Below are positions 6,243-14,300 of a stretch of DNA of 16,332 nucleotides, one piece after another. A program made the position numbers and the translations under genes. The notes below the pieces were generated by a model. The model saw only the letters and a list, made by a program, of their open reading frames with translations. It did no database searches and was not told the origin of the DNA. This stretch comes from Nonomuraea sp. (GTDB taxonomy: Bacteria > Actinomycetota > Actinomycetes > Streptosporangiales > Streptosporangiaceae), in contig JABFVJ010000399.1 in assembly GCA_013362835.1 (NCBI GenBank), positions 1 through 16,332 of the forward strand. Reading direction: 5' to 3'. How positions within the stretch are numbered: the stretch's first letter is position 1; each line of letters starts with the position of its first letter.

Positions 6243-7865
6243 ATGAAACGCTGGAGAACACCGGTCACCTTAGTGCTGGCCGGGGTGGTCATGGTGGCGT
6301 GCAGCGGGCCACGGCCGTCGGCGGGCCCGCAGTCCGGCTCGCCGTCGTCAGAAACCGCCGCGAAGGGCGGACGCCTGGTCTACGGGCTGAGCGCCGACGC
6401 CAACGGGTTCAACCCGGTCACCGACCAGTTCGCGGCCCAGAGCTACAGCATGGCCGGGGCGATCATCGAGCCGCTGGTGTCGGTCGACTCCAACGGCGAC
6501 TGGAAGCCGTACCTGGCCCAGTCACTGACCCCCAACGACACGTACGACGAGTGGACGATCAAGGTCAGGGACGGGATCTCGTTCTCCGACGGGATCCGGC
6601 TGACCGGTGACATCGTCAAGGCCAACCTGGAGGCGCAGAAGGCGTCGGCGCTGAACGCGGCGGTGTTCGTGCCGGTGAAGGGCTTCCAGCTGGTCGACCC
6701 GATGACGGTCAAGGTGGAGCTGAACCAGCCCTGGGTGGCCTTCCCCTACTACCTGGCGGCCCAGATCGGGATGGTGGTGCCGCCCGCCTCGCTCAACGAC
6801 CCGAAGTCGGCCAGCCTGAAGCCCGTCGGCACCGGGCCGTTCGTCTTCAAGGAGTACGTCCCCGACAACCGCATGGTCGTCACCAGGAACCCGAACTACT
6901 GGCGCAAGGACCTGCCGAAGCTGGACGAGATCGAGTTCAGGATCCTGCCCGACAGCCAGACCCGCTCGCAGACCCTCGAATCGGGCGGCATCGACGCCAT
7001 GGCCACCGTACGCGACGAGGACGTCGTCAAGTTCGGCAAGCTGACCGGCGAGTACAGCGTGCACCGGGCGGAGGGCATGTCGGTGCCCGAGTCCATGTTC
7101 ATGCTCAACACCGCCGTGCCCCCGCTCGACGACGTACGGGTGCGCAAGGCGCTCGCCCACGCCCTCGACCGTAAGACGATCATCAGCACCCTGCGCGGCG
7201 GGCTGACCGAGCCGGCCGACGGCCCCTGGGACAAGAGCTCCAAGTGGTACGCCCCCGGCGGCTACCCCGACTACGACGCGGCCAAGGCCGCCGCGCTGGT
7301 CAAGGAGGTCGAGGCGGAGAAGGGGCCCATCCGCTTCGAGGTCATGTCCACCCCCGACCCCAACACCATGCAGACCGTCGAGCTCGTCCAGGACATGTGG
7401 CGCAAGGCCGGCGTCGACGTGACGATCAAGCAGGCCGACCAGCCCGACCTGATCAACCGCGCGGTCACCGGCAACTTCGCGGCCACCATCTGGACCCAGT
7501 TCTCCAGCCCCGACCCCGACGGCGAGTACATCTGGATGCACCAGGCGTACGCCAAGCCCGTCGGGGCGGTCTCGCTCAACTTCACCAGGCTCAAGGACGA
7601 CAAGCTCAGCAAGGCGCTCGACGTCGGCCGGGGCAACCCGGACGAGACCGCGCGCAAGCAGGCGTACACGACCGTCCAGGAGCGGCTGCGCGAGCTGGTG
7701 CCGTTCGTGTTCATCGACCATCTCAACACCGGGGCGATCATCGCCAAGAGCAAGGTCAAGGGCATCGGCGAGCACGTCCTGCCCGACGGCGAGAAGGGCA
7801 TGCCGCTGACCGGGTCGCCCGTGCCGTACCACCCGTTCTCCTCCATCTGGGTCAGCGCGCAGTGA
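6243..7865 (+). CDS. ABC transporter solute-binding lipoprotein, family 5 (peptide/nickel/opine type)
   Basis: 540-residue extracellular solute-binding protein of family 5, anchored to the outer face of the membrane. The N-terminus has positive charges (MKRWR), a hydrophobic stretch (7-19) and a lipobox ending in Cys20 (VMVAC), followed by a Ser/Pro/Gly-rich linker. The mature domain begins about residue 40 with GGRLVYGLSADANGFNP, typical of the family; KVRDGISFSDG (102-112) and later GTGPFVFKEY are also family landmarks. ATG at 6243 has GGAGG five bases upstream. It is the first gene of a five-gene operon behind the palindromic operator and overlaps the permease gene by GTGA. Family 5 proteins bind peptides, sugars, metals with chelators or opines, and nothing here fixes the ligand. 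Confidence 0.92.
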   Translation: MKRWRTPVTLVLAGVVMVACSGPRPSAGPQSGSPSSETAAKGGRLVYGLSADANGFNPVTDQFAAQSYSMAGAIIEPLVSVDSNGDWKPYLAQSLTPNDTYDEWTIKVRDGISFSDGIRLTGDIVKANLEAQKASALNAAVFVPVKGFQLVDPMTVKVELNQPWVAFPYYLAAQIGMVVPPASLNDPKSASLKPVGTGPFVFKEYVPDNRMVVTRNPNYWRKDLPKLDEIEFRILPDSQTRSQTLESGGIDAMATVRDEDVVKFGKLTGEYSVHRAEGMSVPESMFMLNTAVPPLDDVRVRKALAHALDRKTIISTLRGGLTEPADGPWDKSSKWYAPGGYPDYDAAKAAALVKEVEAEKGPIRFEVMSTPDPNTMQTVELVQDMWRKAGVDVTIKQADQPDLINRAVTGNFAATIWTQFSSPDPDGEYIWMHQAYAKPVGAVSLNFTRLKDDKLSKALDVGRGNPDETARKQAYTTVQERLRELVPFVFIDHLNTGAIIAKSKVKGIGEHVLPDGEKGMPLTGSPVPYHPFSSIWVSAQ

Positions 7866-8803
7866 TCGTCGTCGTGCACCGGCTGGTCCGGCTCCTGGTG
7901 GTCCTGGTCGCGGTCACCTTCCTCTCGTACGCCCTGCTCACGCTGCTGCCCGGCGACCCGGTCACGCAGATCCTGGGCCTGTCGCCGAGCGAGGAGGCCC
8001 GCGCCCGGCTCGTCCGGGAGCTGGGCCTCGACCAGCCCCTCCTGGTCAGGTACGGCGACTGGCTCGGCGGCCTGCTCACCGGCGACTTCGGCGACTCCTA
8101 CATCACCCGCGTGTCCGTCGGCTCCGAGCTGGCCGAGCGGCTGCCCGTGACGCTGGAGCTGCTGGTCGCCGCGCAGGTCGTCGCGCTCGGCCTGGCGATC
8201 CCGGTCGGCGTGGCGGCGGCCCGCCGGGCCGGGCGGGCGCTGGACCAGGCGCTCACCGCGGTCAGCTTCGCGCTGCTGTCCACGCCGGTGTTCGTGCTCG
8301 GGGTGCTGCTGATCCTGGTGTTCGCGGTCACGTGGCACGTGGTGCCCGCGACCGGCTGGACGCCCATCTCGGTCGATCTGGGGTGGAACATCACCTCGGT
8401 GCTGCTGCCCGCGATCACCCTGGGCTGCGGGCAGCTCGCGGTGTACTCGCGGCTGCTGCGTACGGACCTGATCGCGACGCTGCAGGAGGACTACATCACG
8501 CTGGCCCGCGCCCGCGGGCTGTCGCCGAACCGCATCCTGTGGCGGCACGCGCTGCGCCCCTCCACGATCACCCTGATCACCGCCGTCGGCCTGAACCTGG
8601 GCGCGCTCATCGGCGGCACGGTGATCATCGAGACCCTGTTCGGCCTGCCCGGCATCGGCCGGATGATCGTCGACTCCATCTTCTCCCGCGACTACCTGAC
8701 CGTTCAGGGAGGCGTCGTGCTGATCTCGGTCGGCTACGTGGTGATCAACTTCGCGGTGGACCTCGTGTACGCCGCCGTCGACCCGAGGATCCGGCGTGCT
8801 TAG
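7862..8803 (+). CDS. ABC transporter permease, DppB/OppB type
   Basis: 313-residue inner-membrane permease of the binding-protein-dependent transport family. A first membrane helix (about 7-29) is followed by the short family-conserved segment LLPGDPV (28-34), an extracytoplasmic loop, and five further hydrophobic segments (about 98-120, 130-158, 177-200, 236-258, 282-305). The EAA-type loop that contacts the ATPase is DYITLARARGLSPNRILWRH (210-229). Hydrophobic ETLFGLPGIGRM (257-268) is typical of DppB proteins. GTG start overlaps the solute-binding protein stop as GTGA, with no separate Shine-Dalgarno site, so expression is coupled. A second GTG at 7874 is a less likely start. It pairs with the DppC half of the next gene. 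Confidence 0.93.
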   Translation: MIVVVHRLVRLLVVLVAVTFLSYALLTLLPGDPVTQILGLSPSEEARARLVRELGLDQPLLVRYGDWLGGLLTGDFGDSYITRVSVGSELAERLPVTLELLVAAQVVALGLAIPVGVAAARRAGRALDQALTAVSFALLSTPVFVLGVLLILVFAVTWHVVPATGWTPISVDLGWNITSVLLPAITLGCGQLAVYSRLLRTDLIATLQEDYITLARARGLSPNRILWRHALRPSTITLITAVGLNLGALIGGTVIIETLFGLPGIGRMIVDSIFSRDYLTVQGGVVLISVGYVVINFAVDLVYAAVDPRIRRA

Positions 8804-10700
8804 GCGTCTCGGCCCCGGGTTCTGGATCGCGGCCGGGTGGATCCTGCTGGTGCTGGCCGGCGCGCTGCTCGCCGACGTGCTGCCGATCGGCCGCTACGAC
8901 GAGACGCTGGCCGGGCCGCCCGAGTCGGGGCCCAGCCTGGCGCACCCGTTCGGCACCGACGGCCTCGGCCGCGACGTGCTCAGCAGGGTCGTGTACGGCT
9001 CCCGCGTCTCGCTCGGCGTCGGCGTCGGCGCGGTGCTGCTCGGCCTCGGCGTCGGCGCCCCGCTCGGCGTGCTCGCCGGTTACCGCAGGCGGCTCACCGA
9101 CACCCTGATCATGGGCGTCAACGACATCGCCCAGGCGTTCCCCGCGCTGGTGTTCGCCCTGGCCGTGGTCGCCTTCGCCGGGGCGAACCTGCGCAACGTG
9201 CTCATCGTCCTCGGCGTGCTCGGCGTGCCCGCCTGGGTCAGGCTGATCAGGGGCGCGACGCTGACCTTCGCCGAGCGGGAGTTCGTGCTGGCCGCCCGCG
9301 TGCTCGGGGCGCGCGACCGGCGCATCCTGTGGCGCGAGATCGTGCCGAACGTAGCCGTGCCCGCGGCCTCGTACGCGTTCGTCGGGATGGCCGTGGTCAT
9401 CGTGGCGGAAGGCAGCCTCGCCTTCCTCGGCCTGTCCGTGCAGGCGCCCACGCCGACCTGGGGCGGGCTGATCAACGAGGGCCGGATCCTGATGGAGAAC
9501 GCGCCCCACGTCGTGCTCGCGCCCTCGATCGTCATGTTCCTGACCGTGCTCTCGTTCAACCTGGTCGGGGACCGGCTCAGGGCGCTGACCGACGTACGGG
9601 AGAGCGGGCTCGAACCGGCGCGCCCGGTCCAGGCCGCGCCGATGACGGCGACCACCCACCCGATCCGCGACTGCCTGCTCCAGGCGGAGGACCTGCGCAC
9701 GCACTTCGTGACCCCGCGCGGCCTGGTCAAGGCCGTGGACGGCGTCTCCTTCACCCTCGAACGCGGCAGGACGCTGGCCATCGTCGGCGAGTCGGGGTCG
9801 GGCAAGTCGATGCTGATCAGGTCGGTCCTCGGCCTGCTGCCCGGCCAGGCCGTCAGGGGCGGCAACGTCTACCTGTCGGGCGAGGACCTGACCGCGTTCA
9901 CCCCCGAGGAGATGCGCGGCGTGCTCGGCACCCGGCTGGGCACGGTGTTCCAGGACCCGATGACCGCGCTCAACCCGGTGCGCACGATCGGCACGCAGGT
10001 GACCGAGCCGCTGCGCGTGCACCTGCGCATGGGACGCAGGCAGGCGCGGGCCGAGGCCGTGCGGCTGCTGGCCTCCGTGGGCATCTCCGACCCCGAACGC
10101 ATGCTGCGCCGCTACCCGCACCAGCTCTCCGGCGGCATGCGGCAGCGGGTCACGATCGCGATGGCGCTGTCGTGCGGCCCCGACGTGCTGTTCGCCGACG
10201 AGCCGACGACCGCGCTCGACGTCACCATCCAGGACCAGGTGCTGCGGCTGCTGCACCGGCTGCGCGAGGAGCGCGACATGGCCGTCGTGCTGGTCAGCCA
10301 CGACCTGTCGCTGGTGGCGCGGTGGGCCGACGAGGTGATCGTCATGTACGCGGGCAAGGTGGTCGAGCGCGGGCCGGCCGCCGAGGTGTTCGCGCGGGCG
10401 CGGATGCCGTACACGGAGGCGTTGCTGCAGGCTGCGCCCAAGCTGGCCGATCCGGTGCACCACCGGCTGACCGTCATCCCCGGCAGGCCGCCGGACCTCG
10501 CCGACCCGCCGCCCGGGTGCGCGTTCCAGCCGCGCTGCTCGTACGCGCGGGACCGGTGCGCGACGGAGGCCCCGCCGCTGTTCGACGACGGCCACCCGTA
10601 CGCCTGCTGGTACCCGATCGAGACCGCCCGCCCCGATCTGGTGGCGGAGGCGCGCAGTGACCCGGACCCGTTCGTGGAAGGAGCCGAGAGTGGCAGGTAG
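8796..10700 (+). CDS. Fused ABC transporter permease (DppC type) and ATPase (DppD type)
   Basis: 634-residue single-chain fusion of two subunits that are usually separate. Residues 1-265 are a DppC-type permease: N-terminal helix (9-29), PFGTDGLGRDVLSR (51-64) typical of DppC, further membrane segments, and the EAA loop EFVLAARVLGARDRRILWRE (162-181). Residues 266-290 are a linker. Residues 291-634 are an ATPase: Walker A GESGSGKS (331-338), Q-loop Gln386, signature LSGGM (444-448), Walker B VLFADEP (464-470) and His502. The oligopeptide-transporter C-terminal region has Cys575, Cys581, Cys588 and Cys604, a pattern that binds an iron-sulfur cluster in some relatives. The frame is open throughout, so this is a real fusion and not an annotation join. 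GTG at 8796 has GAGGA six bases upstream and overlaps the upstream gene by eight bases. Confidence 0.92.
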   Translation: MLRRLGPGFWIAAGWILLVLAGALLADVLPIGRYDETLAGPPESGPSLAHPFGTDGLGRDVLSRVVYGSRVSLGVGVGAVLLGLGVGAPLGVLAGYRRRLTDTLIMGVNDIAQAFPALVFALAVVAFAGANLRNVLIVLGVLGVPAWVRLIRGATLTFAEREFVLAARVLGARDRRILWREIVPNVAVPAASYAFVGMAVVIVAEGSLAFLGLSVQAPTPTWGGLINEGRILMENAPHVVLAPSIVMFLTVLSFNLVGDRLRALTDVRESGLEPARPVQAAPMTATTHPIRDCLLQAEDLRTHFVTPRGLVKAVDGVSFTLERGRTLAIVGESGSGKSMLIRSVLGLLPGQAVRGGNVYLSGEDLTAFTPEEMRGVLGTRLGTVFQDPMTALNPVRTIGTQVTEPLRVHLRMGRRQARAEAVRLLASVGISDPERMLRRYPHQLSGGMRQRVTIAMALSCGPDVLFADEPTTALDVTIQDQVLRLLHRLREERDMAVVLVSHDLSLVARWADEVIVMYAGKVVERGPAAEVFARARMPYTEALLQAAPKLADPVHHRLTVIPGRPPDLADPPPGCAFQPRCSYARDRCATEAPPLFDDGHPYACWYPIETARPDLVAEARSDPDPFVEGAESGR

Positions 10701-11664
10701 CGGGAGCGCGCATCTCCGGCCGCGTGACGAGGTGCTGCTGCGGGTGGAGGATCTGGTCGTGGAGTTCCCCGCCGGGCGCGGCCGTACCGTGCGGGCGGTC
10801 TCCGGGGTGAGCTTCGACCTGGCCAGGGGCGAGACGCTCGGGATCGTCGGCGAGTCCGGCTGCGGCAAGTCGAGCGCGGCGCGGGCGCTCGTGCAGCTCC
10901 CGCCGCCCCGCTCGGGTTCGGTACGTCTCGACGGCCTTGAGCTGACCGACCTGCGCGGCGAGGCGCTGCGCAGGACCAGGCAGCGCCTCCAGATGATCTT
11001 CCAGGATCCGATCTCGTCGCTGAACCCGCGCCGGCGCGTCCGCGACATCGTCGGCGAGGGCCCGCGCGTGTGGAACCTGCCCGGCGACCGCGTGGACGAG
11101 GTGCTGGAGGCCGTCGGGCTCGACCCGAAGGCGGCGGCGGAACGGCGGCCGCACGAGTTCTCCGGCGGGCAGTGCCAGCGCATCTCGATCGCCAGGGCGC
11201 TGATCCTCGACCCCGAGGTGGTGATCTGCGACGAGCCGGTGTCGGCGCTGGACGTCTCGGTGCAGGCGCAGATCCTCGGGCTGCTGGAGGACCTGAAGGA
11301 ACGCTACCGGCTGACGCTCGTGTTCATCGCCCACGACCTGGCCGTGGTGAAGAACGTCAGCGACCGGATCATGGTGATGTACCTGGGCAAGACGTGCGAG
11401 CGTGCGCCGAGCGCCGACCTGATCGCGCGGCCCGCGCATCCGTACACGCGGGCGCTCATCGCCTCCATTCCCGGGGGCGGGCTCGACCTGCCTCCGGCCG
11501 ACCAGTTGATCAGCGGGGAGCCGCCGTCGCCGGTGGATCCCCCGAGCGGGTGCCGGTTCCGTACGCGGTGCCCGCGGGCGGCCGCCAGGTGCGCGGAGGA
11601 GGAGCCGGAGATGCGGCCCCTCGGCGCGGACCATTGGGTCGCCTGTCATTTCCCGAACACCTAA
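10690..11664 (+). CDS. ABC transporter ATPase, DppF/OppF type
   Basis: 324-residue nucleotide-binding subunit with Walker A GESGCGKS (54-61), Q-loop Gln105, signature FSGGQ (157-161), Walker B VVICDEP (177-183) and His215. The C-terminal oligopeptide-transporter segment carries Cys288, Cys294, Cys301 and Cys319. Together with the ATPase half of the preceding fusion it forms the heterodimeric engine of the importer. GTG at 10690 is preferred because GGAAGGAG (10676-10683) lies six bases upstream and the overlap is only 11 bases. GTG at 10657 also has GGAGG six bases upstream, would add 11 residues and would overlap by 44 bases. Stop TAA lies inside the Shine-Dalgarno site of the next gene. Confidence 0.93.
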   Translation: MAGSGSAHLRPRDEVLLRVEDLVVEFPAGRGRTVRAVSGVSFDLARGETLGIVGESGCGKSSAARALVQLPPPRSGSVRLDGLELTDLRGEALRRTRQRLQMIFQDPISSLNPRRRVRDIVGEGPRVWNLPGDRVDEVLEAVGLDPKAAAERRPHEFSGGQCQRISIARALILDPEVVICDEPVSALDVSVQAQILGLLEDLKERYRLTLVFIAHDLAVVKNVSDRIMVMYLGKTCERAPSADLIARPAHPYTRALIASIPGGGLDLPPADQLISGEPPSPVDPPSGCRFRTRCPRAAARCAEEEPEMRPLGADHWVACHFPNT

Positions 11665-11672
11665 GGAGAGTC

Positions 11673-12896
11673 ATGGCCATCGACTTCACCCTCGCCCCCG
11701 AGCACGAGGAGATCCGCAAGCGGGTCAGGTCGTTCGTCCAGGAGACCGTGATCCCCACGATGTCCGGCGTGGAGGAGGGCGACCGGGACGCGTACCTGCG
11801 GACGATCTTCGACCTGCGCCGCCGGGCGAAGGACGAGGGGTTGTGGTTGCCGCACATGCCGAAGGAGTGGGGCGGCATGGGCCTCGGCCACGTCGAGCTG
11901 GCCATGGTGCAGTCGGAGGCGGCCAAGACCCGGATCGGCCCGTGGGTGCTCAACTGCCAGGCCCCCGACGAGGGCAACATGCACACGCTGCTGCACTGGG
12001 CGACCGACGAGCAGAAGGAGAGGTACCTGAAGCCGCTGCTGGACGGCGTGAAGATGTCGTGCTTCGCGATGACCGAGCCCGAGGTCGCCGGGTCCGACCC
12101 GACCCTGATCCGCACCGAGGCGGTCAAGGACGGCGACGAATGGGTGATCAACGGCCATAAGTGGTTCATCTCCAACGCGCGACGGGCGAACTTCGCGATC
12201 CTCATCGCGCGTACCGAGAAGGACGTGCCCGAAGGCTCGCGCGGCGCGAACACCGCCTTCCTCGTGGACCTGCCCAACCCGGGCTGGAACGACGTACGCG
12301 AGGTCGAGACGATGCACGGCTCGACCGGCCACAGCGAGATCGTCATCAAGGACCTGCGGCTGCCCGACAGCGCGATCCTGGGCGGGCGGGGCAACGGCCA
12401 CCGGCTGGGCCAGTACCGGCTGGGCCCGGCGCGGCTCGCGCACTGCATGCGGTGGATCTCGCAGGCGGAGACGGCGCTGGACATGATGGTGGACCGGGCG
12501 CTCAACCGCTACAGCCACGGGTCGCTGCTGGCCGAGAAGCAGGGCATCCAGTGGCTGATCGCCGACTCGGCCATGGAGCTGTACCAGTGCAAGCTGATGG
12601 TGCTGCACGCCGCGTCGAAGATCGACCGGGGTGAGGACTTCCGTACGGAGGTGTCGATGGCCAAGCATTTCGTGGCCAACAGCCTCAACCGGATCGTGGA
12701 CCGGGCGATCCAGGTGCACGGGGCGCTCGGCTACTCGACGGACACGCCGCTGGCGAACATGTTCCAGCACGCCCGCTGGGCCCGTTTCGCCGACGGGGCC
12801 GACGAGATCCACCAGATGCGCATCGCCGAGCGGACGATCGCGGCGTACCAGGCGACCGGCTCGACGAGCGCGGCGACGGGCGGCCTCCCGCTGTAG
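11673..12896 (+). CDS. Acyl-CoA dehydrogenase family protein
   Basis: 407-residue FAD-dependent acyl-CoA dehydrogenase of normal length. The N-terminal helical domain (to about 125), the middle beta domain opening with CFAMTEPEVAGSDPT (130-144) and GHKWFISNA (161-169), and the C-terminal helical domain with IQVHGALGYSTDTPL (346-360) are all present. Where classical members have Glu in YEGT near the C-terminus, this one reads FADGADEIH (372-380), so Asp374 falls at the usual catalytic-base position. This is the pattern of the subgroup related to ACAD10/ACAD11. ATG at 11673 has AAGGAGAG directly upstream, and the gap to the transporter ATPase is only eight bases, so it is the last gene of the transporter operon. 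It probably oxidises an acyl-CoA derived from the imported compound (inference). Substrate unknown. Confidence 0.92.
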   Translation: MAIDFTLAPEHEEIRKRVRSFVQETVIPTMSGVEEGDRDAYLRTIFDLRRRAKDEGLWLPHMPKEWGGMGLGHVELAMVQSEAAKTRIGPWVLNCQAPDEGNMHTLLHWATDEQKERYLKPLLDGVKMSCFAMTEPEVAGSDPTLIRTEAVKDGDEWVINGHKWFISNARRANFAILIARTEKDVPEGSRGANTAFLVDLPNPGWNDVREVETMHGSTGHSEIVIKDLRLPDSAILGGRGNGHRLGQYRLGPARLAHCMRWISQAETALDMMVDRALNRYSHGSLLAEKQGIQWLIADSAMELYQCKLMVLHAASKIDRGEDFRTEVSMAKHFVANSLNRIVDRAIQVHGALGYSTDTPLANMFQHARWARFADGADEIHQMRIAERTIAAYQATGSTSAATGGLPL

Positions 12897-12919
12897 GCCG
12901 GCGGGTTCGCCGCCTGGCC
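12896..12919. terminator. GC-rich hairpin between convergent genes
   Basis: GGCC (12896-12899) plus GGCGG (12900-12904) pair with CCGCC (12910-12914) and GGCC (12916-12919), leaving a five-base loop GTTCG and one bulged T at 12915. It fills almost all of the 25-base gap between the acyl-CoA dehydrogenase stop and the VTC gene stop. It has no U-tract, which is common for actinomycete terminators, and could act on both strands. Confidence 0.55.
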
Positions 12920-12921
12920 CG

Positions 12922-13683
12922 TCATTGCGGGAAATATCCCCGTATGACGGGATGCCAGCGGTTGGCCGGGACTCCTCGGAGCGCGGCCACCGCCAGGCAG
13001 TACTTGCTCACGCTGACCGGCCGCACCCCCAGCCCGCGCAGCACCCGGTCCGCCACCCCGCGCCCGTCCGCCGACTTCGACTCCAGCAGCACCCGGTCGC
13101 GGCGGGCGGGCACCCGCCGCGAGCCGTCGTGGCAGAGCAGGCCGGTGTCGCAGGTGAGGCGGGCCGCCCCAGCCAGGTCGACGAGCGTGACCCGCCGATA
13201 GTCCGTGGACAGCACCGGCCCCAGCGTGCGCGGCACGACGACGCGCAGCTCGCTGATCAGCGTGTCGCCGACGAAGTCCATGGCCTCTGCGGTCAGCTCC
13301 TCCGCACCGGCGGTGTCGTAGGGGATGCGGCGTTTGTCGGTGCTGCCGCGCGCCCCGTTGAGCTTGAGCTCCAGCCACCGCCCGCCCCCGTCCAGATACG
13401 TACGGGTGCGCACCTTGAACCTGCGCCGCCGGTCCTGCCGGTGCTGGCGGAAGGTCAGCAGGTCGGGCGTGTCGAAGTAGGTCGAGGTGTAGCGGAACTG
13501 GCGCAGCCCGCCGATGGTCAGCACCGCGTACCGGTCGCCCAGCTCGGCCGCCAGCCTGGCCATGGTCGGGACGGTGACGACGTACTTGCGGTCCACCCGG
13601 CTCATCAGCTCCGGCACGTCGCCGAGCTCCACCGGCGCGAGCCCCGCCGCGATGCCCGCCATCAGCACGCCCGCGTCGCTCAC
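12922..13683 (-). CDS. VTC-domain protein (polyphosphate polymerase-like)
   Basis: 253-residue protein made almost wholly of a VTC domain, related to the catalytic domain of yeast Vtc4 that makes polyphosphate from ATP inside a basic tunnel. Charged tunnel-lining motifs are all visible: R32-K33 (DRKYVV), YFDT (69-72), basic strand RRRFKVRTR (86-94), E105 and K107 (WLELK), R163-R164 (STDYRR), E201 and K203 (LLESKS) and K227 (SKY). This suggests an active triphosphate-tunnel enzyme, although bacterial VTC proteins are poorly characterised. No signal peptide or membrane helix is seen, so it should be cytoplasmic. GTG start overlaps the DUF4956 gene by GTGA (13680-13683). The DUF4956 pairing is a recurring bacterial arrangement, and the membrane protein may anchor it. 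No CotH-like kinase, a frequent companion, lies in the window. Confidence 0.85.
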   Translation of the reverse strand: MSDAGVLMAGIAAGLAPVELGDVPELMSRVDRKYVVTVPTMARLAAELGDRYAVLTIGGLRQFRYTSTYFDTPDLLTFRQHRQDRRRRFKVRTRTYLDGGGRWLELKLNGARGSTDKRRIPYDTAGAEELTAEAMDFVGDTLISELRVVVPRTLGPVLSTDYRRVTLVDLAGAARLTCDTGLLCHDGSRRVPARRDRVLLESKSADGRGVADRVLRGLGVRPVSVSKYCLAVAALRGVPANRWHPVIRGYFPQ

Positions 13684-14228
13684 CGGACCACCTCGGCGAC
13701 CTGGAAGCGCACGTCCACGACCGTGACGTCCCGGACGTAGTCGACCTGGGTGACGACGTAGTGCAGCACGCGGGCCCGCAACCGGCTCTCCAGGTCGGCC
13801 TTGAGCAGCGTGGGGTCGGCGTGCACGACGTCGAGGGTCACGACCTGCTGGCGGGTGCGGCCGAGCAGGCGGGGGTGGTCGGCGACGTACACGACGGCGA
13901 GCAGCACGGCGTCGAGGAAGAGCGCGGTCAGCGGGAGCTCGGAGGCGATGCCGTTCACCAGCCCGAGGACGATCGCGACGAAGTAGTAGGCGATCTCCTG
14001 CTGGGTGATCTCGCTCGACCGGAGCCGGATGATCGACAGCACGCCGAACAGCCCGAACCCGACCGCGAGGTCCACCCGCTGGACCAGCAGCAGCGAGACC
14101 ACCGCGAAGATGCCGACGTTCAGGGCCACGTAGGCGAACAGCAGGTCACGCCGGTGGTGCCGCCGGTAGTACAGGCCGTAGGCCAGTACGGTGACCGCCA
14201 CGAGGTCCATCGCCAGCCCGGCCGTCAC
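13680..14228 (-). CDS. DUF4956 membrane protein
   Basis: 182-residue integral membrane protein of the DUF4956 family. Hydrophobic segments lie at about 3-21, 29-50, 80-96 and 98-116, with the conserved stretch GLFGVLSIIRLRSSEITQQE (59-78) between the second and third. The last 60 residues are a soluble, cytoplasmic-type domain. Function is unknown. Members are commonly found next to VTC-domain genes, as here with a GTGA overlap, so a membrane partner for the VTC enzyme is a reasonable inference. GTG at 14228 is chosen as the longest start, with GAGGGA a little far upstream on the minus strand. ATG at 14210 is an alternative but would cut into the first membrane helix. It lies 72 bases downstream of the response regulator on the same strand, behind a direct repeat that may be that regulator's site. 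Confidence 0.82.
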   Translation of the reverse strand: MTAGLAMDLVAVTVLAYGLYYRRHHRRDLLFAYVALNVGIFAVVSLLLVQRVDLAVGFGLFGVLSIIRLRSSEITQQEIAYYFVAIVLGLVNGIASELPLTALFLDAVLLAVVYVADHPRLLGRTRQQVVTLDVVHADPTLLKADLESRLRARVLHYVVTQVDYVRDVTVVDVRFQVAEVVR

Positions 14229-14275
14229 GGTGTCTCGTCCCTCGTTCTCATCATGCCCACCAGCCTGCGGTTCCC

Positions 14276-14294
14276 CGGTGAGGGTGCGGTGAGG
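14276..14294 (-). promoter_or_regulatory. Direct repeat, candidate response-regulator binding site
   Basis: CCTCACCG occurs twice on the minus strand (14294-14287 and 14283-14276), eleven bases apart start to start, between the response regulator and DUF4956 genes. Direct repeats spaced by one helical turn are the usual target of OmpR/PhoB-type dimers. CATGAT (14255-14250, minus strand) could be a -10 box 20 bases downstream, placing the repeats over the -35 region upstream of the DUF4956 start. This fits activation of the DUF4956-VTC pair by the adjacent regulator. Confidence 0.5.
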
Positions 14295-14300
14295 CGCCGA

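Noticed and set aside
11070..11672. Upstream extension of the acyl-CoA dehydrogenase reading frame into the ATPase gene
   Set aside because: The frame is open by chance. The ATG at 11673 has a strong Shine-Dalgarno site and starts exactly where the family N-terminus does.
13193..13200. CCGATAGT inside the VTC gene as a second copy of the TetR half-site
   Set aside because: Only eight bases match, there is no inverted partner, and the bases are explained by conserved coding for the DYRR motif.
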